Source: Scleromitrula shiraiana
Taxonomy: Eukaryota > Ascomycota > Leotiomycetes > Helotiales > Sclerotiniaceae
Reading direction: 5' to 3'
Assembly (NCBI GenBank): GCA_028455995.1
Contig: JABELC010000004.1
Span: 1,240,001 to 1,304,000 of the forward strand
Length of the DNA: 64,000 bases
Part shown: positions 47,050-58,462 of the stretch, piece after piece
Layout of the letters: each line of letters starts with the position of its first letter
How positions within the stretch are numbered: position 1 is the stretch's first letter
Notes under the pieces: generated by a model
Database searches by the model: none
Told to the model about the DNA's origin: nothing
What the model saw: only the letters and a program-made list of their open reading frames with translations
Position numbers and translations under genes: made by a program

Positions 47050-49530
47050 ATGGATGACGCCTCGGCCGAGATATTCTTTGTATCTGTTTCTGTTCAACTT
47101 GCAGAGACCGTTAAAACTCTAGTGGGATTTTGGAAAGCAGTCGAAAATGCCCCCGAGGATGTTGCCGATCTCTTTCGAGAGATCGTTTTTTTCCCCCAGA
47201 AAATGCAAATCCCTGTCCAGGACCTACTGAATGCAAGCCAACAGCCTCCTGACTACCAAGTTCCGTTATCACTTAAGAATCATGTCTGGCTAACTCTAAA
47301 TAGAACGAAATGTAACCTGTGCGAGACCAGATGATAGGAACAAAGAATCAATACGGGTCTCCCGACCTTGTACATCATCTACCCGGACCTTTTGCTGCTA
47401 TATGGACCGTCGCTACGAGATATAGAGTATTATCTATTCATCCATCTGGCATCACGGAAAGAGAAGAAAATTAATCTCAGGTCATAGCGGCTTGCTAATA
47501 CTGGGTTGTCTTATGACATCAAGTTATCAACAGTAGGTGGGCAGTATTTATTTGAACCATTTCGTGCAGTTCCTGAGAACTCCATAATCTTTGAATTTTG
47601 CCGAGAGGGGAATTTGTCTGCTGTACAAACGTTGTTTCAGAAGGGTTATTTCATCTCAATTTGATCGGGATGCGCTCTGCGTTATGGGTGAGTTGCCTAC
47701 GTAGGAATCTCTCTTCTAAACATATTGAACAGTCACAAAGTACGCCGCCGGCAATCAATAATTAGAGACCTCTTCCTTCTCGCTTATAGAAAATGCAAAT
47801 GTTCAAGCTAAGTATTAGCATAACAGTTGATAACTACATCAATTACTCTTTGTCTTTGTTTTTGCTAGTTATAAAAGATTATTGATAAGATTAATTATAT
47901 TAAATTATTAATTAAAATAATTTACTAAAGTCATAATCTTTTTAACCTCGATATTAAATAAAAGATTTCAATATTAAATTTTTTAATTAAAAACAATAAT
48001 AAAAATAAAAATACTTATCGACTTTATTTTCTTAAATGATTGTTTATTTTCTATTAGTTTAATAATTATATAAAACTGAATTTGACATAAAGAATTAAAA
48101 TAGCACAGTTTATTGCGCATTCTTTAGTCCCTTTTCTCCATACACTTTATTAAAGGCAACAAAAGTTTATGGGTGAGTTGCCTACGTAAGAATCTCTCTT
48201 CTAAACATATTGAACAGCCGTAAAATATGTTGCTAGCAATTAATAATTAAAGACCTCTTTTTTTTTGTTTATAAAAAGTGCAAATATTTAAACTAAGTAT
48301 TAATATAATAATTAATAGCTACATCAATTATTTTTTATCTTTGTTTTTGCTAGTTATAAAAGATTATTGATAAGATCAATTATATCAAGTTATCAATTGA
48401 AATAATTTATTAGAGTCATAATCTTTCTAGTTTCAATATTAAACAAAAGATCTTAATGTTAAATCTTTTAATTAAAAACGATAATAAAAATAAAAATATT
48501 TATTGACTTTATTTTTCTAAATGATTGCTTGTTTTCTATTAGTTTAATAATTATATAGAATTGAACTTGACGTAAAGGATTGAAACAGTATGGTTTATTG
48601 CGCATTCTTTAGTCCCTTTTCTCCATACACTTTACCAAAGGCAACAAAAGTTCTTTTCTACACGAGTTATTGAGATTCAATTACCACGGTCCAGCTCTTC
48701 GTTTCGCTATGGGCTTGGTTCCTGGAAAACTCCATTGGAAGATAGTCGATGGCCGGCCGGGGTCATCAGTTCACCGTGTTATCGATCAATTGTTACCTCT
48801 CCGAGATCCAGTTTCGATGAAACTGCTTATTAATGAAACGCCGGAACTTTACCTCTATACTTCTGGTAGATTGGAGGGACGTAACCGTGTCGAATAAAGC
48901 CCTACCTCGCTTGCAATATGCGATTGGGAACTATTTCTAGCCGGGCGTAACCTCTCAAAAAAATTATAGTATGGCATCACGGAATTTGTTTCGCTCAAGA
49001 TTAATTTTGGTCATTGGAGGCATGATGAGTGGACTCGGGAAACACTAATGACGGTGTTCGAACGAGAATTTACAGTCCCGGCGTATCCGAAACCTCGTCA
49101 TGAATTGTTGAAATTTATAACATGTGAAAGACTTGGGACGTCCGGAATAATCATATGTTATACCCACAAAGTTGAACTTGAATGGATATGTATTCTTAAA
49201 TCGATACGAACCGGCAGAGGTCATGCCAATCTTACAACGAACCGATCTTCGGTCGAGGAAACTGAAACGCAAACTAGTGAACTCAATATTCCACAGCACT
49301 ATACAGGTAGGTATTTATCGCTTGGTGATAGTGATGATTCAATGCTTATTATATATCTAGACACATTACCTCTGAGAGTAGTTTGCGCAAATTCATGTGA
49401 AGATGGAGTTCGCGTGGCATCGATATACGAAGACTACTTAGAGACTTTGCCATATATTCCGTGTTATTTCTCCCCGGAGGAAAGAAGACGTGGTGAAAGG
49501 TTAAAATTTTGGGAGAGAGAGCGAAGTGTC
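47050..49530 (+). pseudogene. Decayed paralogue of the Helo-like/ankyrin gene, interrupted by repeats
   Basis: The start at 47050 encodes a diverged copy of the upstream gene's N-terminus (VQLAETVKTLVGFWKAVENAPEDV) that soon runs to a stop. Downstream fragments match the same gene in order but in changing frames: FEPFRAVPENSIIFEFCREGNLSAV (ankyrin region), then DRPG... and DPVSMKLLINETPELYL. PTSLAICDWELFLAG and WTRETLMTVFEREFTVPAYP follow, matching the upstream protein's PTSLAMHDWNFF and WTKETLTVLF. A nearly 1-kb repeat pair sits in the middle, and stops and shifts occur throughout. The locus is a dead tandem duplicate. Confidence 0.75.
47686..48653 (+). repeat. Two adjacent 485-bp repeat copies with RIP-like transitions
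   Basis: Copy 1 is 47686-48170 and copy 2 starts at 48171; both open with GGGTGAGTTGCCTACGTA. The copies stay aligned over their whole length with no obvious gap. The differences I checked are essentially all C/T or G/A transitions and occur in both directions between copies. Both are extremely AT-rich compared with the flanks. There is no coding capacity. GTTGCCT near the start and AGGCAAC near the end of each unit form short inverted termini, which hints at a small non-autonomous element. Confidence 0.85.
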
Positions 49531-51009
49531 TAACTCAAAATATGCCCGTTCTTCTGGTCAAATTATATCAGCACTATGGCATATGTCCAAATGGCCACTG
49601 GGGGTTATGGGGATTACGGATATTGATGAGGATGATGGAACATCCGAAATCCGACAAATAGATATGCATAATAACAAGATTTACATTTCCTTTCCTCCCA
49701 AGGGCGACCTCCAACTTTGAGAGTCTAACAATTTTGTCGTGCGCGATAAAACTATTTCGACACGGGAATGACGGACTAGGTTTTAGCGAAGAATCCACAT
49801 AACTTTCGGAGGATACCATTGGATGTGGCCCCCATGGTCATACTTGCAGTTTGTTTCCCGGATATTCGCTCTTGAGGGAGACGGATGCTTGTATTTCTCC
49901 CATTGAGAACAGTCTCAAGCCGTCGCCGAGGAATATCACGCCACATTACCATGCTAGGCGACGACATGATATCAAAAACAAGTTCGAAACGAGACCAAAC
50001 TCGAGTAGGGCGAAGTCCTCCATAGTCGGCACTGAAACCAGCACTCATCGTGATCATCAACAAAACTCACTATCCACATCGAGTATACGAGACTGTGCAG
50101 AAGACGATTGCGAAGACGAATGCATCAGACGTTGCTACATAACAGGTTTCTACGAGGGTACTAGTGCAATTGTCTTGGGAAGTTAGAGATCAACATGTTC
50201 TCCTCGAAAATGAGGTAGGGACATGATCAGAAAAAGATTCTTGCCGGTATTTCCAACCTTCGCCATGAGAAGTGGTGTTAGCTAGGAGTCAATAAATCCA
50301 TGTCCTGTAAAACATCATCTCTCCTGGCTAATTCAATTTCTAATGTCTGCTAGAGATATGGATATTCAAACATATTTTTAGCAAATTCATTTTGAATATA
50401 TGTTTACAATTTTAATAGTTAAGTAGCTTTTATATCGAATCTTTGTGAATATTAATTTGGAATAGATATATGTATCAGGGAAATATACATATAGTGGTTG
50501 TGTATCAACTGAGTGGGCATTCATAACTACAAGAACACAAAAACAACACTCTCTGATGAACATCTTGCAAAGAGCTATGTATTGTGAAGCACACCACGAG
50601 AAATCTTAAGATAGTGAATTGTTTTACCTCACCTGAAGATAGCGTCATGACACTGTTCTTCGAGTCATCAAAGTCTTAGCACGTATTTAATTTCTCATGA
50701 CTGCACAGCTGTCCACACTCAAATTCACAGTAACTACATTGTAGAGTCATTTCTTTTGAGTCACATCATGAGTGTTTTGTGTGAATGCGAAAAGATTATA
50801 TATGATTCAATTCTCTACGTACCTATTAGTAAGATGCCATGTCTATAAGTATCTTGAGGGGCTCCAGTACGAATCGTTTCTATTCTTCTAGCATACACAA
50901 CATCTGGATTGAACAAGAAATTCAACGCCTCATCGTTGTAGTCGCCCTTGATTTCATCAACTTATTCGGATTGAGTTAATTATCTGCCAACATTCTCTTT
51001 GACATCGAG
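49531..51009. other. Spacer with ORF fragments and AT-rich repeat units
   Basis: Short frames occur on both strands between 49526 and 50190, some with protein-like composition. The minus frame at 49776-50063 includes RPTRVWSRFELVFDI. None has a start, splice sites or a recognisable family, so they may be gene debris. One AATGT...GATATTCA-type repeat unit lies near 50342. Confidence 0.4.
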
Positions 51010-51540
51010 ATGTCTCATCATACTACTCTTCCCATCGAGAGAACGGTTTCGCACTCTTCGCCATCTATAGCAAATGTAAGAAATGATATGATTGAGCAAG
51101 AAAGTGAGTCCCGTCTTCTTAAACTTGACCTTTTTGATCTACCATGTGAACTGCGATATATGGTTTGGGAGTTCTCTTTTCAACCAAGATATGTCTGCTT
51201 TGAGAGCTATAAACCCGAGAACCCTTTTTCCACGATCTTGAGTGACGATCCTCTTGTGCCAGTTATCTTTCACATTTGTCAAGAATCTCGGAACCTTGGA
51301 ATGCGAATCTGTATTGAACTTCCACCAGCAAAGGGATCTAAATATATAAGCCCCTCACACGATGTGTTTGTGGGCTGGAAAGACTGGGAAGAAATATTTG
51401 AACCCTCAAGAATCTCAAGAATGCTTTCTTACAGTCAACCATACTTGCACGATGTATATTTAAAACATGACGAGTTATTGGCGCGCCTTGCTAAAAGAAT
51501 TGCGACGCGCGATGATCTGGAGGATTTAGGTGTGTCTTGA
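51010..51540 (+). CDS. 2EXR-domain protein
   Basis: A single-exon frame of 176 residues. The core reads LFDLPCELRYMVWEFSFQPRYVCFE, then VPVIFHICQESRNLGMRICIEL. This is the 2EXR domain, an F-box-like helix pair followed by a short conserved ICxESR motif, abundant and rapidly expanding in Leotiomycetes and other filamentous fungi. Molecular function is unknown. The frame stops at 51540 just after DDLEDLG; a similar DDLENLD sequence follows in another frame to 51712. The C-terminus may therefore be truncated by a small duplication or frameshift, or continue through an unseen intron. Confidence 0.75.
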   Translation: MSHHTTLPIERTVSHSSPSIANVRNDMIEQESESRLLKLDLFDLPCELRYMVWEFSFQPRYVCFESYKPENPFSTILSDDPLVPVIFHICQESRNLGMRICIELPPAKGSKYISPSHDVFVGWKDWEEIFEPSRISRMLSYSQPYLHDVYLKHDELLARLAKRIATRDDLEDLGVS

Positions 51541-52147
51541 CGATCTGGAAAATCTTGATCCTCGCAATCCAATTGCAAAGTACATTTCTTGTGGTAAAAA
51601 CTCGAATCTGAAAAAAGGCTTATATCCTGCGTCTAGATTGTGGGAACAAGGAGGATTATACTATACATATTACAGAAGAAAAAATCGAGCGGGATATCAT
51701 GTTGAAGGATAAATCGAACAGACATGTGCAGGGGAGTAGAAAATATCACCCGGAATGGAATCAAGTGGAGCTTGTGCTTGACTATCGCAGAAACTTTGAT
51801 CACTTTGATCACTAAAGTCATGGACAAGAAGAATGATATTGGGGGACATTTTTCTAAGATCTGTTTTTTATTGTTTCCAATATCAGAGAATAATTAAATT
51901 AAGATTTGCAAGTCAGCTGTTGTATGATCCGTGACTATAGATGATATTTTCTTAAAGTGTTGGAAAAGTACATACACTAATTCATGGCCTGATTCAGTCG
52001 TTCGATTTGATTATCTGACATTGAAGTCCAACAACGAACTTCATTGTTAAGTCTGATACCCCATTGTCCTAATATAGAATCTGTCTAGTTGTATGTTATC
52101 TAAAAGCATTGAAGAAACTCCAACCTTTTTGCAACTCTCGAATGCTA
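51541..52147. other. Spacer, possibly with the lost 3' end of the 2EXR gene
   Basis: The frame at 51530-51712 (DDLENLDPRNPIAKY...) may be a former continuation of the 2EXR protein. The rest is AT-rich with no gene. Confidence 0.4.
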
Positions 52148-53056
52148 TCAATGATCATCCCTCTCCAACCAAGGTTTACAAGCTTCATATAATTTCCCGA
52201 ATGATGCCTCTCTTTCAATCAACCTTTGATAAACTTTCTCATCGATTTTTTTGAAAAAATGTAGCATGCTCACGATCACAAAGTCCGCATATGAAACTAT
52301 GAAAGTATTCATATCAGTATTGTTCGTAATAATATATGAACATTGGACTTACCACTTTTCCCTTCAACAAATGGGCCACTGTCATTAGCATTCAATATCT
52401 CTGCCAACTCCTTAATTCCTGGCTCAGCATTCTTCCAAGCCTTTTCTCCTCCTTCCTTATTTCCATACTCTGGCAAAGGCATGCCTACCACCTGTTCTCG
52501 AGTCTCCTCGAAATAAACACGACTACGTTCATTGAGCAAGCCGGTTGGAATATGAGGCAGCCATTCTGGTCGAATTGGCATTGCAACCTTTGGGATGAGT
52601 GCCTGGATAGTGTCTACTTTGGGCGATGAGACATTTAGAGCGGGAGATGGGAAGAGCTCCTCGAGTTTGAGGGCTATGAGTTTTGATTCGGGGAGATATG
52701 TACCATCTTGAAAGCGGACGGTGGGGATTGAGTAGGGGCGACTGCCAGGAGTTTCATTTGGTGCAACACCTCTATAATGATTATTAGTATAGATGCAATT
52801 AGATGAGAAATTGCTCCGTGGAACCATTAGGGGAAACGAACAGGGACTTGAATGTTGGCACAATGTCCGGGTACTCAACCCATACAGTCTTATATAAAAT
52901 TTCCTTATAGTTAAGCGCGAGACGTGCTGTAATATATTAGCAAGAGTGAAGAAGCCAGAAGATGAGAGACCACGTACTCTTCCAGGTATTCCATGACCAA
53001 CAGATGCAGGGGTGTTTACTGGGTATATCGTAGAGGATTACTTCGTATTCAGTCAT
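52148..53056 (-). CDS. Glutathione S-transferase family protein
   Basis: Four exons (53056-52978, 52926-52848, 52771-52353, 52296-52148) give 241 residues with a consistent frame. The N-terminal thioredoxin-like domain reads VILYDIPSKHPCICWSWNTWKTRLALNYK, then WVEYPDI, and the GSH-site region IPTVRFQDGTYLPESKLIALKLEELFP, where the usual cis-Pro and Ser/Glu (ESKLI) are visible. The all-helical C-terminal domain follows, with FVEGKSVSYADFVIVSMLHFFKK containing the N-capping box. Fungal proteins of this type detoxify electrophiles or act in lignin-ether cleavage (Ure2/LigE-like). The exon 2 donor (GTCCCT) is weak but required. Confidence 0.87.
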
Positions 53057-53722
53057 TGTGAATCTTAAATGGTAATTGCAATATGCTCTTCAATCGAAGG
53101 GAGAAGTTGCCTTTTGCGAGGTGAAATATATAGTATTATCGAGGGATCTTCTTAGACTATTTAATAACGAATTAGGAACAAAGCCGTACTATTTTTAGCT
53201 TCAACTAGGCGAGTAGAGGGGGAGAAATCAATGAAAAGGGAAGAGTTTGTACAAAGCGTGCCTCACAGAGTACGGTTTTATTGATTGAAAAGGATGAAGG
53301 GCGCTTGTATTTGAATCCATATTCTACACCCCGCATGTGAAGGTAACGTAATACAATTGCCTGTTTCGTGAATAGTCTACCGATAATACTATAGTTCGGC
53401 ATTGTATGTATTAATTCGAAAATTCGTATGTAGCTGCCATATAATCGTATATAAACACATAATGTCTGCATGAGAAGATTAAATGACCGAGAAGAATACA
53501 AAAGGGTCACAGCGAGGTTGAATCTGCATGTGTGCACGTGAGTACTGATATCGAGAAAGTCACGCTACGCGCTAGCCCAAGTGTAGACTAGCGTCATCAT
53601 CCCCGCCACTAGCAACTTGACTGGAACCTTGGGTTGATTCCAGAAATCGTTCTGCTATAGAAGATTCAGCCTTATCAAAACCACTACACAAACTACTACA
53701 TACACAATAACCTCAACGAAAT
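53057..53722. promoter_or_regulatory. Divergent region between the GST gene and dib1
   Basis: 666 bp between divergent genes. The last 60 bp before dib1 are A/C-rich, like a leader. No ORF is supported. Confidence 0.45.
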
Positions 53723-54223
53723 ATGGGTTCTATTGTCCTTCCTCAACTCCGAACTGGCTGGCATGTTGACCAGGCCATAATGTCTGAAGAAGACCGACTC
53801 GTTGTTATTCGCTTTGGACGTGCCACCGACCCTGAATGTATGCGTCAGGATGAGGTTCTTTATCGTATGTTCCCCTTACCACTCTTGTTTCTTATGCTAA
53901 CAAGTATTTTAGGTATTGCTGAGGTCGTCAAGAACTTTGCTGTTATTTACCTCTGCGATCTCGATGAAGTGCCCGATTTCTCGACGATGTACGAACTCTA
54001 CGATACCGTAACTTGCATGTTCTTCTTTCGAAATAAACATATGATGTGCGATTTTGGGACGGGTAATAATAACAAACTGAATTGGGTCTTGGAGGATAAA
54101 CAAGAGATGATAGATATTATTGAGACGATCTACAAAGGCGCAAAGAAGGGTAGAGGTCTGGTCGTTAGTCCTAAGGGTATGGAATATTTCTCTTCACTGC
54201 AGAAACCTTTGGAACTAGGCTAA
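53723..54223 (+). CDS. dib1: U4/U6.U5 tri-snRNP component Dib1 (Dim1 thioredoxin-like)
   Basis: Two exons (53723-53864, 53913-54223) give 150 residues. Dib1 sits in the spliceosomal tri-snRNP and is released before activation. The family is extremely conserved, and the sequence fits throughout: LRTGWHVDQAIMSEEDRLVVIRFG, DPECMRQDEVLY, then across the splice RIAEVVKNFAVIYLCDLDEVPDF, FFFRNKHMMCDFGTGNNNKLNW. The tail is slightly longer than the yeast protein (KGRGLVVSPKGMEYFSSLQ). The thioredoxin active-site Cys pair is absent, as usual for this family. Confidence 0.97.
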   Translation: MGSIVLPQLRTGWHVDQAIMSEEDRLVVIRFGRATDPECMRQDEVLYRMFPLPLLFLMLTSILGIAEVVKNFAVIYLCDLDEVPDFSTMYELYDTVTCMFFFRNKHMMCDFGTGNNNKLNWVLEDKQEMIDIIETIYKGAKKGRGLVVSPKGMEYFSSLQKPLELG

Positions 54224-55377
54224 TTTGGAGGTAGATTATTCGACAAGATACCGATACTAGGTAGGTGGTCTTTCCACCGCGAACTTGAACGAGAGCATAT
54301 ATCGAGATTCACTCGTGAATATGCACGGTTGTATGAGAGGCGTTAAGGGAATTTATTGAAGAAGATTGAAAGCTAGGAAATTGAACGGGTTGGTCTCACA
54401 TAATATAATTTTTTAATCGTACCTGAAGATGCTAATGTTGCCAAAAGAACGTGACGAGTTCGAACTCTAGAGGTAAGCTGTTATTAATTCTCTCTATGTT
54501 TGCTTGAAAGGTATCTGATCTTTCCTTCTTCTCCTCGGAGGCTAAACCATCGATGGGAGAGCCCTGATTATTTCGATTTCGTCATTTCTAAGGCATATGT
54601 TCATTAAGACTACGCACGCGCATGGTGCTGTGCTACGTATTTGTACCTAGTGGTTTTTAATACTAGCCTTGTGGTATCTGAATATATGATACTTAGTTCC
54701 GCAATCAAAGGTTATTCGATCAATTGTACATATGCATATAATTCTCGGCATATTCCATTATCCTGATTTGTTCCGCTTATCATGATCTCAAATATTTGAA
54801 TGCTTCCATTCACATGGTCTGCCAAGACTTGTCACGGATGTCGAGCCGACCCTCCTAAAATCTAGATCGTGGCAACACAAACCCCACCATACCGGAAAAA
54901 CATTTCAATGGGCAGAATTCAATACCCCTCTCTGTACAAATGCATGTCCTACTCTTCAAACATGCATACAGGTAGGTAGCTTTGCATCAAACCGCTAGGC
55001 GCTGTCTTGGTGCATTCAGGCTTTGTGTTTGAGTTGTGGAGATCTATGTATTCTTTTATGAAGTTCCATTCCTATTAAAGTTACGGAAGCACCCTTTCCG
55101 TGACGGCTAAATTGGTAGACACGCTTTCCATTTTGGCATACTTTGTGATGTGCGCTTTAAATCACTTTGAGAACAAATACAATTCTTTATATCATGGTGA
55201 CCGACGAGTTTTCGGGGCATTCAGTGGCTGGCGTATGCCAATCAATGCATCAGCTGTGTTTGTCTAGCATCATAGTTGGTCACTTCGGTGCTTAAATGAT
55301 CCGGAGAGGTAAGGGGTTTTCCCTATTTCTATACAATTGTTCGCTCTGCTGAGCATATTGTAATATTGATCTCCGGC
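54224..55377. other. Intergenic region, 1.15 kb
   Basis: No gene supported. An isolated tRNA D-arm-like stretch at about 55104-55123 has no matching T-arm (see rejected items). AT-rich otherwise. Confidence 0.5.
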
Positions 55378-56656
55378 ATGAATTTCAACATGAGGTCTCT
55401 TCTTCCACCCCTAGTTTCCCTCCTCTCCTTAACATCAGCATATCCTCTCGTCTCTTCAGGCTCGTCAAATTCACAACCTGCTCCGATTTCCTCAATTTCC
55501 TCTAGTGGATCAAATGCTAAAGTAGCAGGTCGGCCCTTTTCAATTGATGGAAAGGTTCAATATTTTGCAGGCACAAATGCTTGGTGGCTAGCTCATCTAT
55601 CCTCCAACAGTGATGTGGACATTTCTCTTTCGCAAATTGCTGCTACAGGATACAAGATCATTCGTGTTTGGGGATTTGGCGATGCAAATACCCCTCCGCC
55701 TCTTACTAATACTGATCCAATTCCGTCTATCTCCAAATCCTGAATTCGACTGGCGCGTATCATATAAATTTTGGGCCCAATGTACTTCAGAGATTGGACT
55801 ACGTTGTCCATGCAGCATCAAAATATGGTCTAAAGTTGGTGTTACCCTTTGTCAACAACTGGGGTGACTATGGTGGAATCACTGCCTATACCGCAGTATT
55901 CGATTGTTCATCAACATCGTTCTCCACCGATCCTGTATGCCAAAAAGCATACAAAAATTATGTCAAAACAATCGTTACCCGCTACAAAGGAAGTACGGCT
56001 ATCTTTGCCTGGGAATTAGGCAATGAACCTCGATGCCATGGCTGTGATACCTCTATTCTCACGAAGTGGGCGACATCTATCTCACAATACATCAAGTCCC
56101 TGGATCCACATCATATGGTAACATTGGGTGACGAAGGACGGCTGGCACCTGCTGATGGTATTGGAAATGGTTTATATGCGTATGGTGGTGGTGAAGGGAT
56201 CGATTAGGTGGCCAATTTTAAGATCAAGACTTTGGATTATGGGGTTTTCCATCTCTCTCCTAATAGCTGGGGTTACAACTATACATGGGGTAGTACTTGG
56301 ATTGAGGAACATGATAAAGTTGGAAAAGAGACCGGGAAGGCTATTATCCTGGAGGTGTATGGTACACCGTTTCCATTCAACCACACGGAAACCGAAGCAC
56401 CTTGGTATGTTTTATCTTAAATTTCCTTTCTTAGTTAGACCTCGGTGAGGGTATAGCTAATACGGAGTAAAAATACGGGCAAGCGACAGTCCTCAAATCA
56501 GGTATAGCTGCGGATCAGATATGGCAGTTTGGACCTAATGCCACAAGTGTTGATCCAAATTACTTTCGTGATGTGAACACAATATATTTTGGGAGTGCAG
56601 AATATGCGACACTTGGTACTGGTCATGCAAGAGCATTGTTGAAGAAGAAGGTTTGA
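55378..56656 (+). pseudogene. Broken secreted GH5 beta-mannanase
   Basis: The frame opens with a signal peptide (MRSLLPPLVSLLSLTSAYP), a Ser-rich linker, and the GH5 start GKVQYFAGTNAWWLAHL...IIRVWGFGDAN. The frame is then lost by one base near 55715. The homologous sequence resumes in another frame with NSVYLQILNSTGA and LQRLDYVVHAASKYGLKLVLPFVNNWGDYGG, including the acid/base motif WELGNEPRC. An in-frame TAG interrupts at 56205-56207 between GEGID and VANFKIKTLDYGVF. The nucleophile strand reads ILEVYGTP where LEEYG is usual. A final segment (SGIAADQIWQFGPN) follows an intron whose acceptor I cannot place in frame. The intact enzyme would hydrolyse plant mannans outside the cell. Confidence 0.8.
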
Positions 56657-57012
56657 GTGAATTAGTTGAAGGTATTTATGGGCATCAGTTGGCAGTTTTA
56701 ACATTGAAGTCAATATCGACAGTTATCAGATATGATCAAAAACATATAGTAAACTCCAAACAGTGAATAACAAACTCTATATCCATGATTACTCAACCGG
56801 ATTCGTAAATTACTTCCACAAGGTCCAAATCCTTTGATGGGTTGCTGACAAATCTAAACTCCAAGCTCGGCATGTCTCAGTTAATGCCGAGCCGAGGCAT
56901 TTCCCCACAAGCATCAATCCCCAGACTTCCTGTGTTCAAAAACAACAACATTTCTACCGCATCTTCATCAACATCTTGTATCTATCTCAAAGAAAGTAAC
57001 TACATATTTAAA
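56657..57012. promoter_or_regulatory. Leader and promoter of the thiolase gene
   Basis: 356 bp containing CCGAGCCGAGG-like sequence near 56889 and an A/C-rich leader before the ATG. No uORF of note. Confidence 0.4.
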
Positions 57013-58462
57013 ATGGCCGTCGAAAGAATTAGTTCTATTGTTAAGCATTTGACACCTGGCTCGTCAGGATTGTCATCAATGTGAGTGAACATTTTGTTCA
57101 TGAAACCAACAGCATAGATGCTAACAAATCAATGCAGTACATCCAAGAATGCCGATGATATTGTTATTACACTTGCCATTCGCACACCGTTAGCAAAGGG
57201 CTTCAAAGGTGGCTTCAAGGATACAAAGCTCGACTATCTCATGTATGCCTTACTCCAAAAGGTCAGAGAGAAGTCAAATATCGACCCGCAATTGGTTGAA
57301 GATATCTGCTGTGGCAATGTAAGTATCCCCTCCCTCCCAACTCAGAGAAGAGATACCAATAATCTACAATCAATAGGTTAGCGATGGTAACTCCGCCTAC
57401 AAGCTCCGCGCCGCAAGTTTAGCAGCTGGATTCCCAAACACCACCGCAGCCTCTACAGTAAACCGTTTCTGTTCCTCTGGACTTAAAGCTACACAAGACA
57501 TTGCGAATCAAATTGCCGAAGGTAGCATTGAGATCGGTATTGCTATGGGCGCAGAAATGATGTCAATTGGTGGCGACAGACTCGAAGAACCATTCCATCC
57601 AGATGTTCTTAAGAACCAAGAGGCAGCCGATTGTATGCAACCGATGGGACAAACTTCCGAGAATGTAGGAAAAGACTTCAATATCACACGAGAGATGCAA
57701 GATAGATATGCAGCAGAAAGTTATAATCGTGCGGAGAGAGCTCAAAAGGCTGGATGGTTCGATGATGAGATTGTTCCTATCGTTACCGAGGTTAAAGACC
57801 CGAAGACTGGAGAAGTTCATAAAGTTACTTTGACTAAAGATGAGGGACCAAGATACGGAACTACATTTGAAAGTCTAAACAAAATTCGTCCAGCTTTCCC
57901 TCAGTTTGGTGATAAGTCTACAGGTGGCAATTCTAGTCAGGTCACTGATGGTGGTATGTTGAGTCCTATTTAATGACCCTCCTATATTTATGTATTGATT
58001 TATCAAAGCAACAAACTAATTATTAACATTCCAGCTGCCGCCGTTCTTATGATGAAACGATCTCGGGCCATTGAACTTGGCCAACCCATCCTAGCAAAGT
58101 TTGTTGGCGCCACAGTTGCCGGTCTTGCGCCACGCATCATGGGAATTGGTCCCTCAATTGCCGTTCCCAAACTTCTGAGCAAATACAAGCTTACCATCGA
58201 TGATATTGATGTCATTGAGTTGAATGAGGCTTTTGCTTCTATGGCTGTGTATTGTAAGGATGCGCTTAAAATCCCTCACGAGAAGATGAACATTAGGGGC
58301 GGTGCTATTGCCCTTGGTCATCCGTTAGGTACTACAGGTGCCAGACAGATCGTTACAGGTCTTAGTGAGTGTAGGAGACAAAAGAAAAAGATCTTGTTGA
58401 CCTCCATGTGTATTGGTACTGGCCAGGGAATGGCGGGTCTGTTCGTTAACGAACAATTGTAA
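57013..58462 (+). CDS. pot1: Peroxisomal 3-ketoacyl-CoA thiolase
   Basis: Four exons (57013-57080, 57138-57318, 57377-57953, 58035-58462) give 417 residues, the family norm. The enzyme catalyses the last step of peroxisomal beta-oxidation, releasing acetyl-CoA. The N-terminus, MAVERISSIVKHL, is a perfect PTS2 (R-I-x5-H-L) for Pex7-dependent import. Catalytic features are complete: Cys in NRFCSSGLKA, His in RGGAIALGHPLG, second Cys in MCIGTGQGMAGLF, and NEAFA. Fungal orthologues are usually induced by fatty acids; I did not identify a specific element. Confidence 0.96.

Noticed and set aside
47686..48653. LTR retrotransposon pair
   Set aside because: The two copies abut with no internal region, primer-binding site or TG...CA ends; a small repeat or element duplication fits better.
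54451..54475. B-box-like GAGTTCGAACTC
   Set aside because: It is a chance palindrome; no A-box or cloverleaf upstream.
55100..55175. tRNA-like D-arm sequence (GGCTAAATTGGTAGACACGC)
   Set aside because: The D-arm looks like tRNA-Leu, but no T-arm GTTCGANTC and no acceptor-stem pairing follow within 90 bases.
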